Source of the DNA: Nemopilema nomurai
Taxonomy: Eukaryota > Cnidaria > Scyphozoa > Rhizostomeae > Rhizostomatidae
Direction of reading: 5' to 3'
NCBI GenBank assembly: GCA_003864495.1
Contig: ML133409.1
Location: 1,746,584-1,810,583, forward strand
DNA: 64,000 nucleotides
The notes beneath the pieces were generated by a model, which saw only the letters and a program-made list of their open reading frames with translations, made no database searches and was not told the DNA's origin. Shown here piece after piece: positions 45,404-60,594 of the stretch. The position numbers and the translations under genes are program-made. How positions within the stretch are numbered: the first letter of the stretch is position 1; every line of letters starts with the position of its first letter.

Positions 45404-46912
45404 ACCAGAGAGAACAAAGGCCATACGCGAGAGAGAATGGGTACATTGCTTTGCCACCCGTTCGTTTTCATCTGTTCGCAAGTCTTCCTAGGTGACATTA
45501 GAGAGCGATGGTTCCAGGGGGTCGTAGTCACCAGGTTAGAGATGCAATTGAGAAAGCGCAGGTTTTTACGGAGAGAGGTAGAGGGCGTATTAAACAAAGA
45601 CGAAGTATTATTGCAATGGTTTGGTCAGGATGAGTTGAATTAGAAATTTTTTGACATTTTGTCTTTGGCTATCCAGCAAAAACATGATTGTGGGGATGCA
45701 TTCTTAGCAATTACCCCCGACTCCTATTTCATTTTGCCTTTGCAGGGGAATATTTGCGATCCCTTCTCAACTGCGTGAAACGTTAAATGGGTAATCAAAA
45801 ACTGAATACATGTCCTTGCAAAGCTTTGCACCCTGTGACGCAACGAAGCTTTTGATTCTCCTTTAACTGTTTCCATAACTACGGATTATATGCAATATCA
45901 AGCTCGCCAGTTTTTAAACACAAAGGCCTTCACAGGCTTAGATTTAATGACATAGAGAGGTTAACTCTGTAATAGCACCCAAAAATCTGTAATTATTTCC
46001 TAAAAAGTACTGAAACAATGTGTGTAACTAACTTGCTTTGGACACTTGGCCCCTGAATGGCCATCAGTTTTGACATTTGTCACAAAATTGTTGGAACAAC
46101 CACCTGTGTCCACGTTAAAAATTTTGCAAGCAAATCAGACATTTCTTTTGAGGTGGGCCCCACAAAGGTAAAATAAATAAGATATTCGTGTGGTAATTAG
46201 AAAAATATCTCATTGTGCTACTACAAAAGAGATTCAAATAGAAAAAATTCGTTACTAATAAATAGTTATACTTTAAGAGACTGGGAAATATTGTGTGTTT
46301 GGAATCATAATTACTTCCGTATTTTTATTATTGATTTTTGGTTGGTGCAATACGCGGTGCAACATTGACGGTGAACAAAATGTTGGTAACTTTGCTCGGA
46401 ATGTTTGCAGGAAGCAAAACAAAACGGAACTTTTTGTTGATGCCAGTGAAGATTTCATATTATTGACAGCGAAACGGGTTATGGACATGCATGCCGGCAC
46501 AGACGGGGGCAAACATGCGAAGAGGACAGTGAACCTTGACTGTGTGTATATATATTTCTAAATGCTTGTCTTACAAGCAACGCCCCCCTGCCATCACTTG
46601 CGCTTCAGGCAGTGGGCTGCCCCAGACCCACCTGTTCTGTTTAAGTTCTGCGTGGAGCCTGACTTGTACCTGCAGACCGGGTTTATTATCTAAACATGAA
46701 TCGCCAGACAATGTTACGAGCAAATGGCTTGAGGCTTCAGAAATCCAGCTCCAAAACGCAAAACAGAATCAATACAAAAATTCACGTTGTGAATTCAACC
46801 GTCATCCAAAAAATACTTCTTACTGGCTTATAAACGGCAATCTTTTCTAATCTCGGGTGAGCTGCCGATTGGAGGGGCTCTGTCGAGATAAATCGCTGGT
46901 GGTTACGCAAAC
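45404..46912. other. Intergenic, no supported gene
   Basis: Short frames (68-104 codons) on both strands show no recognisable domain. One (46295-46561) has a hydrophobic N-terminus but no ATG. Confidence 0.35.
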
Positions 46913-47100
46913 ATCTCTCTCTCATTCCCTCTCTTCGTCCAAAGTCTCTCTATCTCTTATCTAGCCCTATTTTTCCCTCTGCCCTCTCCCTCACAACTTA
47001 ACACCTCCTTCCTTCGTCTTCATCCCCCTCTCTTTTCCTATTTTCTCTCGCTATCTCGCTCCTTCTTTCCCTTATTCCACCCCTCTTCTTTCAGCCTATT
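46913..47100. repeat. Pyrimidine-rich low-complexity tract
   Basis: About 190 bp are dominated by CT and TC runs (TCTCTCTCTCATTCCCTCTC and similar), with very few purines on the plus strand. It is an imperfect polypyrimidine/microsatellite tract. Confidence 0.8.
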
Positions 47101-47572
47101 TTTCAACCACAACAACTACTCACACATATTACCACATTGACAAATGCTCATAATAAATTAACCTAAAAACAATCTCCCTCATTTTCTACAAATGTAATGG
47201 ATGAAACACCCTCTTTCGTAGGCCAAACGTTGGAACATGTGGACTAGACACCACCAATGGTACTCAACTCGACAAGCCTGTCACCTTGGCACACAAACCA
47301 CTTTGCAAACCATTTATAACAGTATTAGATGATATAGCATAATTTAGAATAATATTCTTTATTGTCATGCTTAATACAACTGTTGTTTACGTACTTAAAG
47401 TCCAAGCCTGTTTAGTTAATATTGATAGCTTACAGATTGCATTCATCCACTCTAATGAAAACCATCAATAGCGCGTCAAACTATTTATCCAAAAGGCAAC
47501 ACATCCTACAAGGGGCCTGCCCTGAAGGGTAAACAAGAGGAAATACATTGCAACTTGTGACCCTTGCAAATG
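47101..47572. other. Intergenic, nothing recognised
   Basis: AT-rich and free of long frames. No repeat or RNA gene was recognised. Confidence 0.35.
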
Positions 47573-47707
47573 CAGGGCCGGTGACTTGTATTAAAATGTG
47601 GGGGGAGGGCAAAATGTGAATATTATGATCCTATTTCTATTTCCTTCTACAAGGCCTTGGGAAATATTATGCATGCCTCCTCCGGCCCCATGATGTTGCC
47701 GGCCCTG
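47573..47707. mobile_element. Short MITE candidate (135 bp)
   Basis: The sequence begins CAGGGCCGG and ends with its reverse complement CCGGCCCTG. It has no coding capacity. CAG...CTG ends suggest a hAT-derived MITE. No clear 8-bp target duplication is visible in the flanks, so the call is provisional. Confidence 0.45.
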
Positions 47708-48819
47708 ATATGGGAACAATATCACGATTTTGCAATAGGTATACCATCTACTATAATAATGCCCTTTCAATAATAGAAACTCTATACAGCAGTTCACTCA
47801 TGGGGCGTCGAATGTTGATTATTGTTATTTTCCTTGCACAACCAAAAGAACAGGTCGCTTTAGTTTTGCAGCTAAGCACGATATCACTGTTGAGAGCAAG
47901 CCATGGTAGGACAAAAGTCTTTGCTCTCTGAAAAAGACCGTTGGAGGGTCATTCAAAGTGTTTCACATGGGAGCTCTTCTTCGAAACCACATCTCCCAAC
48001 AAGAATGGCTTTCCATAAATCCGGACTGTTGGGCAGATGGAATGTAAACATTTTTCAATACAACGAGATCCCACTTCTTTATGACATAACCACAAGTAAC
48101 TGTTATTGTGATGATTGATAGCCCCAGATTTCAAATCACCCCCACCTGGCCTCCGACTGTCCCCGCCTGACGCTGTTATTCCAGTCTACCGAGTGATTTA
48201 CTTCCTTATATGGTTGGTACGGGGGCACTCGTGACAGACACCCGCTAAAATAATTTTTGCATGATGATTTAGACACTGATATCTCTTTGTAGTGGGGCAG
48301 TAACTTTGTTTTGAAAGGGGTGTCGAAAAAGCAAAGGCGACTTGTCAGATCGAGGGGGATTTCCCAACTGCCTTTTGTCATGGAAAATAGTGAGAGCAAA
48401 CGCTAACCTTGGACGGTAAATATGAATGTACATAGATGAATATGGAAGTTTTGAAGTGTGGAGTTTACGTGCCCTTCCCTCCTCCTCAGTCTTTCTCCTG
48501 CGCAGGCGCCCCAAAAGAAACCAGCTCGGTAATATTACAAAATACTAGGTGTTATCACTGTCCATAGAAAATCAGATCATACCCGCTTTATCAAAAAAAT
48601 TCAAGAATCTCAGATAATGTGCTTTATGATACCACCGAGATTCATCTTTTAGCATCAAGCGCTTCTGATAACCACAAATTCGCCAAGCTCCCTCGCCCCT
48701 CCCCCATTTCGATCTGGTCAGAATAATTATTCATGGTCTGAATTGAAAATATTCCAACAAAAAATTATTTTAGCCGGTTAAAGTCGCATTTTTCCCCATT
48801 CGATCGCATATTAACATTA

Positions 48820-49029
48820 ATGGGCACGGTTAAATTTGCCACTCTTCTCGTTCTGTGTTTTCTGATGACATGGAAATATTACGCCTCCACATATATCTTA
48901 AATAGCCCATCAGATAAAAAATACGGCTTAAAATTAGAAGAACCCATTCGATTATTTTCATCCACACGATTCCCTGGTGACACGGCTCCCAAAAGACCCT
49001 ACCCCCATCAAGACAAATTCACCCCCTGA
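48820..49029 (+). CDS. Possible short secreted peptide
   Basis: A 69-residue frame starts at an ATG. Residues 1-24 look like a signal peptide: one Lys, then a hydrophobic core (FATLLVLCFLM). The remainder is hydrophilic with dibasic sites (DKK, PKR), a layout seen in peptide precursors. No Gly amidation donor directly precedes a dibasic site, there are no cysteines in the mature part, and nothing identifies a family. Upstream DNA is AT-rich and no splice or promoter evidence was found. It may be a chance frame. Confidence 0.25.
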   Translation: MGTVKFATLLVLCFLMTWKYYASTYILNSPSDKKYGLKLEEPIRLFSSTRFPGDTAPKRPYPHQDKFTP

Positions 49030-51402
49030 ATCCCCGCCAGGTCGGAAAAACGAACGATGTCTTGCATATCACAGGTGACCAATCAAACGTGCCCCCCGTG
49101 CAATATCATGAAGTCCAACCAGCTGATGATTCAACCAGTGTTTGCCCTTGTAAACGACAATGCCATCTACTGGCTTGGTCAGCAAGGTTTCTATAGTATT
49201 CATTATGCCTTTATCAAAACACCTTTAATCATTTTCTTGTTTTGCTGGGAAGACAGGTCACGCTGTTCGCCTACAATAAAAAATGTTCAAGTCCAATGCT
49301 ATCCTCTCTCTCTTTCTATTATGTCAAATCAAAGGCTGCCAGTTTTGTGGATGAGAAATCCCTCAAACAAATGCCTTTTGCGGCTTCAGTATACGGAGAG
49401 GAAGATGTTTTCACGCATTAAAAGCACCTGGCTTAACATCTGACCTTGCTTATACACAATCTTGCAGGTTGCCTATCTTTTGCTGTCTTTGAATACTGAT
49501 GACACAAATTGCGGCCTCGCAGTAGAGAATCGCGTTGCCCAACCCCGTGCATTACTTAACAAAGCTAGTACACACCCAGGACCTCTGAGCCGCCTTATAA
49601 TACACAGCCCAGAAAATAAACAACTGTAATGAATAGATATTTTGCTAGCTCCCTGATTCTCCCTCTCTTAAAGCTACGTAAGAAAATTATCATACGCGAG
49701 ACATTAGCGTTAGTCTCCATTTAGTCTTCCGTCAAATCTAGAGATGAACCCCACTTCAATGTACCCTACTGCAGATCTCGTGCGAAAATAGGTTATCGCT
49801 AGGCATCTAACGGCAAGTATCCGCCAATATTTGAATCTTTGCAGCTCACAAAATCTTGGAAGCCAGCCAAGGCTTGGATTGCATGCGCTGCAAAGTGTGG
49901 GATGTTTTCTAGAAGGCCTGCTTCAGTTTTCATAGCAACTAAGCGCTTACTGCCCGCATAAAATTAAAAAAAGGATGGACTACCCTCTTTTGCCCTCCTC
50001 CCGGATTATGCCGCTGATAAACCCGCCTCTGGTGGGTTGGGGAGCACGCTTAAAGGATACCAAAAGTATGGGGGCCTAGTGTAAGTACACTGTGTCTGTA
50101 CACTTCTATCCCAGGATTTTCAGTGATTGCCCTTCAACCCCACCCCCCCCCCCTCCCCCCCTCTCACAGCTTTCTTAGGCTAGAATTGCTCCTGAGTAGA
50201 ATTAGAAAATAATGGGGTATAGAGTGGGCAGGGTAGTTTTTATAAATAGGCTATGCTTCTACTCATTGCAATTGGCAAGGATCCGAAAAAGAAAAAAGGG
50301 CGGAGCAAGACTGCCAGAGGATTAGGACACCATAGCAAGAAAATTTCTTAATGAACGATTGCACGAAAGAGACAAGAGACGAGTTTGCCGATTTCCACAC
50401 ATTGGCAGTCCAGTCTCTTTGGGCGAAGTAATAGTTAGTAACTTAAAGTGGATTGAAAGATGACAGGTAAGTTAGGGAGGCAGGTTAGTTAGGGAGGCAC
50501 GTGCATATTGCCATTGTTGGATTAATGCCCTTGGGCTTGCAAGGTCGTCTTATCGCCTGAGGTAATTCGAAGAAACCAGTAGATTTTCAGTGCAGGTGGG
50601 AACACGTGTTCAGCGCTAGTGGAGCAGGTGAAATTAATGAAAAGTGACGATTAAAGATTTGGTGACAGCGATTCGGTGTTATGGTTTTGTCAATATTCGA
50701 ATATAAGAGATTTAAAATAAAAAATCAAGCTTTTCTGGCTTAAGATGTCACGTTTCAGCTTTCTCAAGAACAAAGATCTCTGCAAATAAAGCCCCATCAA
50801 AGTCTTGCAATAATAAGCAGTGTGCAAGATTCGGTTGAAGCTGCTACCTTGCCCGAAAGTTTAACGCCCACCTTCCACACCATCTCAAACATACGTACCA
50901 CTCAACCTTGAGCACCAAAAAGTAAATAAATGATAATAAATTTGCCCATTTCATTTTAATTAATCTTCTATTGTTGCTCTTCCTTCTTAAATGCGCTTCG
51001 AAAATGCTGTTTACAGCTTTTTATGAGTTGATTTGTTGAAGGACATCCTCCCTTCTTATGAACCGAATTGAAATAATACTCAAGTGGAAATATGTGTCTC
51101 AATCTCCCCAGACCTACAGTTGTTGCCACAAGAGTTAGGATAGGCGTATTTAGATATCCGTTTAACCGAAAGTGGGAAGTTTTATGCCTTTCACAATGAA
51201 AAGGCAGCAAGACAGAAATGTTCTTCCTGTCACCCTGCATTGATTCACCTTCATGTTTGAAATTCTCAGTTATCCGCTACTTAAAAGCAACGCCTCCCCC
51301 GTCTGATCATGTTTCAATTCTGTATTGGGCATGCCTTTCAAACTACTATCTAAGAGAGCCAGGGGGCTACATTTATCAAAATATCATGCAAAGCAGGCTA
51401 AC
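49030..51402. other. Region downstream of the recognised NOL4-like exons
   Basis: The splice donor at 51402 implies that further NOL4-like exons lie to the left, but I could not identify them here. A polycytosine tract occurs at about 50140-50165. The open frames present (for example 50968-51240 minus) do not resemble the conserved C-terminal half of NOL4 proteins. Confidence 0.35.
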
Positions 51403-54400
51403 CTCGTCTTCCCAAACATCTCCTTCATCCAGCAAGATAACCTCCGAATCTGCAGTTTCGTTAGGACATGACGCTGTGAAGGAATCTGTCTCTCCTACAG
51501 ACGCTGTCGCTTCAGAGGAGCCTGTCGTATATACTGCCATTGTGGTGGAGTCTGCCTCCTTTATGCACTCCTCGTTTTCGTGCTGAGACTCGGGCACAAC
51601 GAAAGTTCTTTCGCTTGTGGGACAGAACTCTGCTTGCTTTTTGTCTTCTGTGCTGCAGTTTTCTGACTCAGTTTTCAGCTGCCAGTCGTGGAAAATTCTG
51701 CTTTTGCTGGTCTCAGATCCATTGCCAAACTTTTCCATTCTCGGTCGGCAGACGGCGCAATTGACAAGATAGTGAGTTACAACTTCTCTGGGCAAGAATG
51801 AAAAGATACCCGATATCTGCAAGAACGCGAAAGATAGAAGTTGATTGTCAAAATGAGTCAAAATGGGAATTTGAGCAAAAACAGACATAGGAACTATTGC
51901 TGTGGTAAATTCTACTACAAAAGTTGGCAACCACAAATTTTAAAGATAACACACTCTTAAACAAAAACTGCATTACGTTCTGGCTTGCAGTTTTTGTTGG
52001 TTTACTTAAAATTCTTGTGGTTTGCTAGCACGCCCCCCCCCCTCTCCCTATTTCTGCAGGACAATGATTATTTTCTACTGATTTTGCGCTAGCTTAAGGG
52101 CAATTTTACAAAGAAGTCATACCTACGCCCCCCCCTTTCTAATAATGCTGGATTCGGTCATAGCTTGGCACTTTATTATGCTTGGGGCAGCCCCGCATCC
52201 CCTATAGGTGGGCCAAATCTTGGGCTAAAGTCCATCAAAACGCCCAAGTTAATAATTCATCTCAGCAACAACAACAACAAATAACAACAACAAATGTCTT
52301 TAATATTTGACATTGAATTAAAGTGCAATCTACATATTGCAACCTAAAAAAATTATACTATTAGTACAACTTACAATTTTGTATGTCTGCTTCTGGCCAA
52401 GATGGTTGCCATACTTGTTTACGTGCACCAGTTTAATAATTTCATAAAAGTTTTCCACCACAGCGACTCTGGTGAAATCAAGCAGCTTCTTAGAGGCGCA
52501 AAAGAAGTCCTTCAAGCGAGAATCGGATTTCTTGGATTTAACCGAATGCTTTTCAGTCTGTAAAAGAAAAGGGAGGAATTATAAACAAAAGAAAGTTGGG
52601 CATGAAGCGAGATGTAAAGAAAGAGACCTCTGATCTCATTCAGCGAGGTTGACTGTTGCCTAGCTACTATTACTATTGTTTTGCTGTTCCAAGAAAAATT
52701 ATTTGTAGCCTGAGCACAGGGAAACAATCCTAGATAGAAAACCGGATAGTTATGACACAGCTGCCATTTTGCTGGTATTTTTTACGCGGATACGCTCAAA
52801 CCCGAATTAAGCGAAACAAGAAACCAAACGTGAATTGAGTAAAAAATTACATTTTCATCGTAGATAAACGTACCCGATAGGTGCATTCTTGGTAACTATT
52901 GCCGTTCTTAGAAGGGGTATAGTTATAAGTGGCCCCCAACCATCCCCATTTCGGTGTAGTATTATGCCCAAGTGGCATATGGTAAGACAGGACTTTTGCT
53001 TCAAAACGGTTGAATTTTTACAAAAGGGGATTTGTTTACCAGTAATGGACTTGGAATGTTGGAGCAAGGTGGCCACATTGTCGCTTTTGTATTGAAGTTC
53101 TACTGGCCAGGGGTTCCTCGCTGTAACTACGTCATCGCCCTTCCAGTCAGAATGAAATTCATTTGGTAAATCAAGAAGATCTTTGGCATGGGATCCTAGA
53201 ATCAATACTGTGAATGGTTGTAAAGAGTAGGCCTAGGCTCCATCATATAACCCGTTTAACTGGAAACCCCCTCTCCCCCACCTCTCACTAACAATCCCCC
53301 ACAAAATCTTTTCAAACACTAAGGACACTCTTGATTGTATGAGAACTACCAGACCAATAAATTCCGCTCTACAACACGAAAACAAGTAAATATTGATATG
53401 GAGATTGGACGGTGCGTGAACGAGGTTGTCCAATAACACGGTTGTTGATATTGTTTTCCAGACAAACAACAAGAGGACTATGACCTCGTTTTCTGGGGTG
53501 AAAGATAAGAGTCACGAGAGGTAAATTATTAACCATTGGTAACGAACCAGTATCACGGAATCGCAACACGAAGTCTGTCCTTTGCCTAGACCATTCGGGC
53601 GGCTTCGTGTACAAGGTCCGTCCTAAAATCAAATCTCCCTCGAAGCAGAAGTGATTCTTGAGGCAAATCAAGATGGCCGCCGTGTTGAGTGAACCGTGGC
53701 ATTATATTACCTGGTTTAATCTTGGGCATTTTCTACTCTCATTGATTTGGTACTTGTTATGTATGCAGTGCGGAAACTGAAGAGCTGAATGCTACGAGGG
53801 AGCTTATCTGCGCAGTGTCTAAGGCGTATTAAGACATGAACCAAAGTGAATCGATATCGATATCTACTGAGGCGTACCTAGAAGTAACCACAGTCGCGAG
53901 GGGTAGAAACTCTTATTTATATGCTGGTTATGTGCTGACCACGCCCTTTTACCGGATGAACGCATCCTTAAGCGCATCGAAGCGTCACTGCACAGTAAAT
54001 CTCAACCAGCTCATGACAATTCTCTTCAAACTTGAACGGATTCCAAAACTGACCCTAAAGACAACTGGGGGGATCCTCCAAGTTCCCCTTACTTCCACTA
54101 ATAGGCGCATTTAATTTACATATTTTGACGTGGACTGCATCCATAATTTTGTTTCTATACAGTCATCTTTTGCAAAAGCATTATCAATGTATAACTATTA
54201 ATAACGTTATCAGATTATTCTAGCTATCCACTGGCATAGACTTTGGTGCTGATTTTTCATACTCATGCTTACATGCAAACTTACAGAATTTTTTTGATAA
54301 TGCAGGACATTAGAGGGCAGCATCTGCTGATATGGGGGACGCCTCTTTCTCCTTCACTACAGAAACGTGGGTGAGTTTGCCCCTTAAGATCGATAACCCC

Positions 54401-54780
54401 CCGGCACTATCAACCTCCAACAAGCAACAGTATGCAATTGATGCAGGCAGCTAACTACGTTTTATTGGCAGTGCAGGGGAATCCCTCTTCGCCTCACTCA
54501 CCTTTGCGTGTCGGCCAACTTTTACCAGCAGTTGCTGGCCTTGAAAGGTATGGCCAAAAGGTATTGCGTTGTCTGAGGTCATCAAGTAGAAGCCCTTAGA
54601 TTTCACCCAGTAACGGAATTTGGCATTGGTATTGCTACTATCTCCTCGCAGGTAACGGCATATTCTGTCATATTTCTGGATTGTGATCGTCTTTGTTCTG
54701 TTGTTCCCATGAAATGTAGCCGATAGCCATTGCTGGAAGCGTACAGGATCCGGTCCACTGAGTGAGAAATCAAGGTCCAT
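51403..54780 (-). CDS. NOL4/NOL4L-like nuclear protein, 5' exons (partial)
   Basis: Three exons, all in phase 0, are clear: 54780-54502 (93 codons), 52557-52375 (61) and 51816-51403 (138). Residues about 14-75 contain FQQWL, RTKTITIQKYDRI and TNAKFRYWVKSKGF. These match the N-terminal block of vertebrate NOL4 (FQDWCL, KTKTVTRKKYERI, DNAKFKFWVKSKGF). Residues about 120-175 contain TRVAVVENFYEII, GQKQTYKI and FLPREVVTHYLVNC, matching the second NOL4 block (VAVVEDFF, GQKRTY, FLPREAVTRFL). The rest of exon 3 is acidic and Ser/Thr-rich. NOL4 proteins are nuclear/nucleolar with poorly defined molecular function. The ATG at 54780 sits just before the conserved block. A strong donor follows 51403, so the protein continues, but downstream exons, including the conserved C-terminal domain of the family, were not found. 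The exact paralogue (NOL4 or NOL4L) cannot be assigned. Confidence 0.85.
52028..52045. repeat. Polycytosine tract
   Basis: A short, nearly pure C run in a NOL4-like intron. A second C-rich run lies at about 52128-52138. Confidence 0.7.
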
Positions 54781-57591
54781 ACCAAAAGTGGTACGCAGAC
54801 GAATAGGAAGGCAATCGCTTGTCCACTTGAAGTTCCTTAAATAACCGGACAGTAGTTCTTGAACGTTCTTTTATGGAACACAAAACCTGTCTGCTGTATT
54901 CTAATTGAAGGCATCGCGAGCAGCACGGAATGCGCATTGTGGACCCTTGGTTTTGACATGAACATTTGTAAAACGGGGGAGATATGTCTGCGGTTTGCCT
55001 GCCTTTTATGACGCATAAGTTCTCTTGAAAACTGGAACCGCGAGAAAAGAAGTCGAATATTACGCTACTCCTATCACCTCATTTTCAAAACACACGTCAT
55101 TTCAATCTTGAACGCTTGGCCGGTTGAGAAGCTCTGACTAATAAACTACTGCCACTAAAGCAAGGAAAGTTTGGGGGATGGTTCTATAGCTTATGAAAAG
55201 GAAAACTGAGGTTTTAGTTAACTAGACAGCGGCCAAGCAGTAAGTGTTTACTGCCTAATTTCTGAACAGGGAATGTAAGCTGGTTATGTCGGTCACTCTG
55301 CGAGACCTGAAGAATAATAAACCGAGATTACCCCACTTCTGTTCAAAGACTTGGAAAGAAGCCAGTCGAGAAGCCATTGATGATTTTGGTTTCATTTTGA
55401 AATGGCTTCAACTATAATTTCATAAAACGAAGATTTAAACCGATGATTTTTAAGATGAATTCTTTTCTATTTGGTTTCCACTGCCTGGTTGGAAATGCTA
55501 GAGCTTTCCAGTGAAACCGAGGCCACCATCTACTTGATACCTGTCGGTGGGTGCCCCCCCGGCTTCGTAACAGACGAGTTAGTGACGGCAGCCCATGCAG
55601 GACCTTTCGTGCAAGTAAACGTGCGCTGAGGGGCCGGCACAAAGGCATCCCTCAGAGCGTAAACACAGCCCGAGATTGCTACAAAGCAGAATAAAGTGCA
55701 TTTCCATGTTATTACGAATTAAAGTTTAGGGTGACCACAAAAACAAATGGAGCTTGTCGTGCAAAGAGGAGTGCCAAGAGCCACGAAGGCAGTAGGCCTT
55801 GAATAGTAGAGAAAGTATTGTGGAAATTGTCTGAACAGAATTATGACGCGAAATATGATCCAGATTTAAAAATACCAGATGAGTTACAGTCTTGTTCCGA
55901 AATTTATGTTTTTGCTGATTTCACCTTGAGCTAATAAAAAGGTCTTTGCCCCGCCAGTGGATCTGTATATGTAAGTGTGACCCCCGCTCTTTAAGGGTAA
56001 AAAAGTGCTGGCCCCGTTGCAATTTGCACCGGCTATGTATTAAAATAAATTTTGCACTATCCCTAACTTTTCTCAACAAGTACCAGTGTTCTAACTTAGA
56101 AGCAAACAAAGACCAACACGACCACAAATTGATTGGGAAACTAAAAATCACTTTAAATACAAGCACGAAATGTTTGAACAATAGAAAAGCAACGAATTTT
56201 GGGCACTTGGTTTGAAAGAAATCACGCTTATATGGTAAACAAGTCAGTGCCAATTGCAAATAGCATTTCTATTGCCCTCAAAGCCAACGGACAAATATGC
56301 GTTGAGATGGTAGAAATGCCACATGAAACCTCCTTAGTGTTAAGGCCTAGAAAGGCATGCAATCTAATTTACAGGATACAATGGGTTGATGAAACAATTC
56401 TGTCTGAGAAAAGAGTATCGCGTTTGTGGCATGAAGCAAACTAATAACAAAGCCTGTTGTTGGGCAGCAGCAATCGAGGAAACAAACTTGGGGAAATATA
56501 AATGTCGAGACGGGCAAGCAGTGTTGGGGGGGGGGGGGGCGGCGGGGGGGGGGTTAACATGAGAATTATTCCGACAGGGTTGATTAAAGATAGTTAATAA
56601 TAGCGCACAGATTTTAAACTCTAGTACCGTAGTGGCTCTTTGTGTCTAAGCTGGATATAACATTGGTACAAAACTAATTCTTCCCCAAAATACCGTCACA
56701 CTGTTATAGTTGTTTCAACTTTTACCGACAGGCAAAAAATTACCGACGGCTGCTATAAAAAGGTGTGACACCCCCCCCCCCACACCCCCTACTTCGGCAC
56801 GCCCCTGCAGGCAAAGAATTTGGCTGATCCTGTAGGAAGGGAGGGAAATGGGATGGGAAAGAGGGCAAAAATGTTTAATATAAAGTAATAATAAGATTTC
56901 AGTATTATTTTGAGTTGTCAAACACCTTCCAGGCCTCTTACGCACTCGCCACCATTCTCTGAGTACTTGGGGAACAGCCACATTTCTTGCTGTTCAGGAA
57001 CAGGGGGAACATTACTTAGCTTTTTCATAACCAGCCAAATGTTTCCAATGATTTTTAACTTTTCAACCATGACAGCAAAACAACATCACACAATTTTGTC
57101 CAGATTTTCGTCTTTCTGGTACGATATGAGGGAGAATTGCCTTGAACAATAATAAATGGTGTGTTATTTTATAGTCTATAGACGTGTCTCTCTCCCCTCT
57201 TTAGTTTAATTATGCCTATCTCTCCGTTTTTCTGTTTGCAAGTGAGTAAGACACTTCTTTAAAAAGTAAATACTCTACACTCAAACACGTAGAAATGGCA
57301 TTAATCACTTTTCACAGTTCGTGCAAACAGCATTAGTTTTTGTTAAAGTTTTGATGGTTGGTCACTCTTCGCATGTAAAGCATCGTGTTCTTAGCATGCT
57401 CACATTCATCAGATAAGTATGACGATATAAAATGTGAAATAACTTCTTTTAGAAAACGATCCCATCAGCATATCCGTTCGTATTTTCCCTTCACAAAACG
57501 GTTTACAGGGCCTAAAGGCTTTGAATTGCTTTGGCGGACAATTTTGCTATTATTATTTTTCATCTTTACTAAATACCTAACTTTATCTTAT
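54781..57591. other. Intergenic region between the NOL4-like gene and BCS1L
   Basis: The 5' flank of the NOL4-like gene and the 3' flank of BCS1L. No long frame resembles a protein. It contains a polyguanine tract at about 56526-56552, a polycytosine tract at about 56770-56782, and a transposon-like end near 56796-56807 (GGCACGCCCCTG). Confidence 0.4.
56526..56552. repeat. Polyguanine tract
   Basis: A run of G interrupted only by CGGC. Such runs can form G-quadruplexes and are prone to sequencing and assembly error. Confidence 0.8.
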
Positions 57592-57597
57592 TTTATT
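57592..57597 (-). terminator. Poly(A) signal of BCS1L
   Basis: TTTATT on the plus strand gives AATAAA on the minus strand, about 260 bp downstream of the BCS1L stop codon. Confidence 0.45.
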
Positions 57598-57853
57598 GCT
57601 TTTTAGAAAGGTAGTTAAACTGGTAGGTACCAAACTTTGAGGAGACTTGTTTACAATATTTATCGGCAGAAAACTAGAATCCAGGTTTCAAATATTAGAG
57701 TAGAGCATCGAGAGTCACACAGGGTTTGAACCAGACAAATAAAAATTTGAATATTTGGACGCGAAACTTAAAAAATATAAAGCACAAAAAAGATTTCGAT
57801 AAATCAAAACTGACTCTTTAAAATTGCTTCTGAAACTAACTCTAACTTTGAAA

Positions 57854-60594
<2,741 letters not shown>

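Noticed and set aside
46295..46561. 88-codon plus-strand frame with a hydrophobic N-terminus
   Set aside because: It begins at GTG with no ATG before the hydrophobic segment, and no splice acceptor supplies one.
52855..53205. 116-codon minus-strand frame in a NOL4-like intron
   Set aside because: Considered as an extra NOL4-like exon. It has no similarity to the family, and the flanking exons already join in phase without it.
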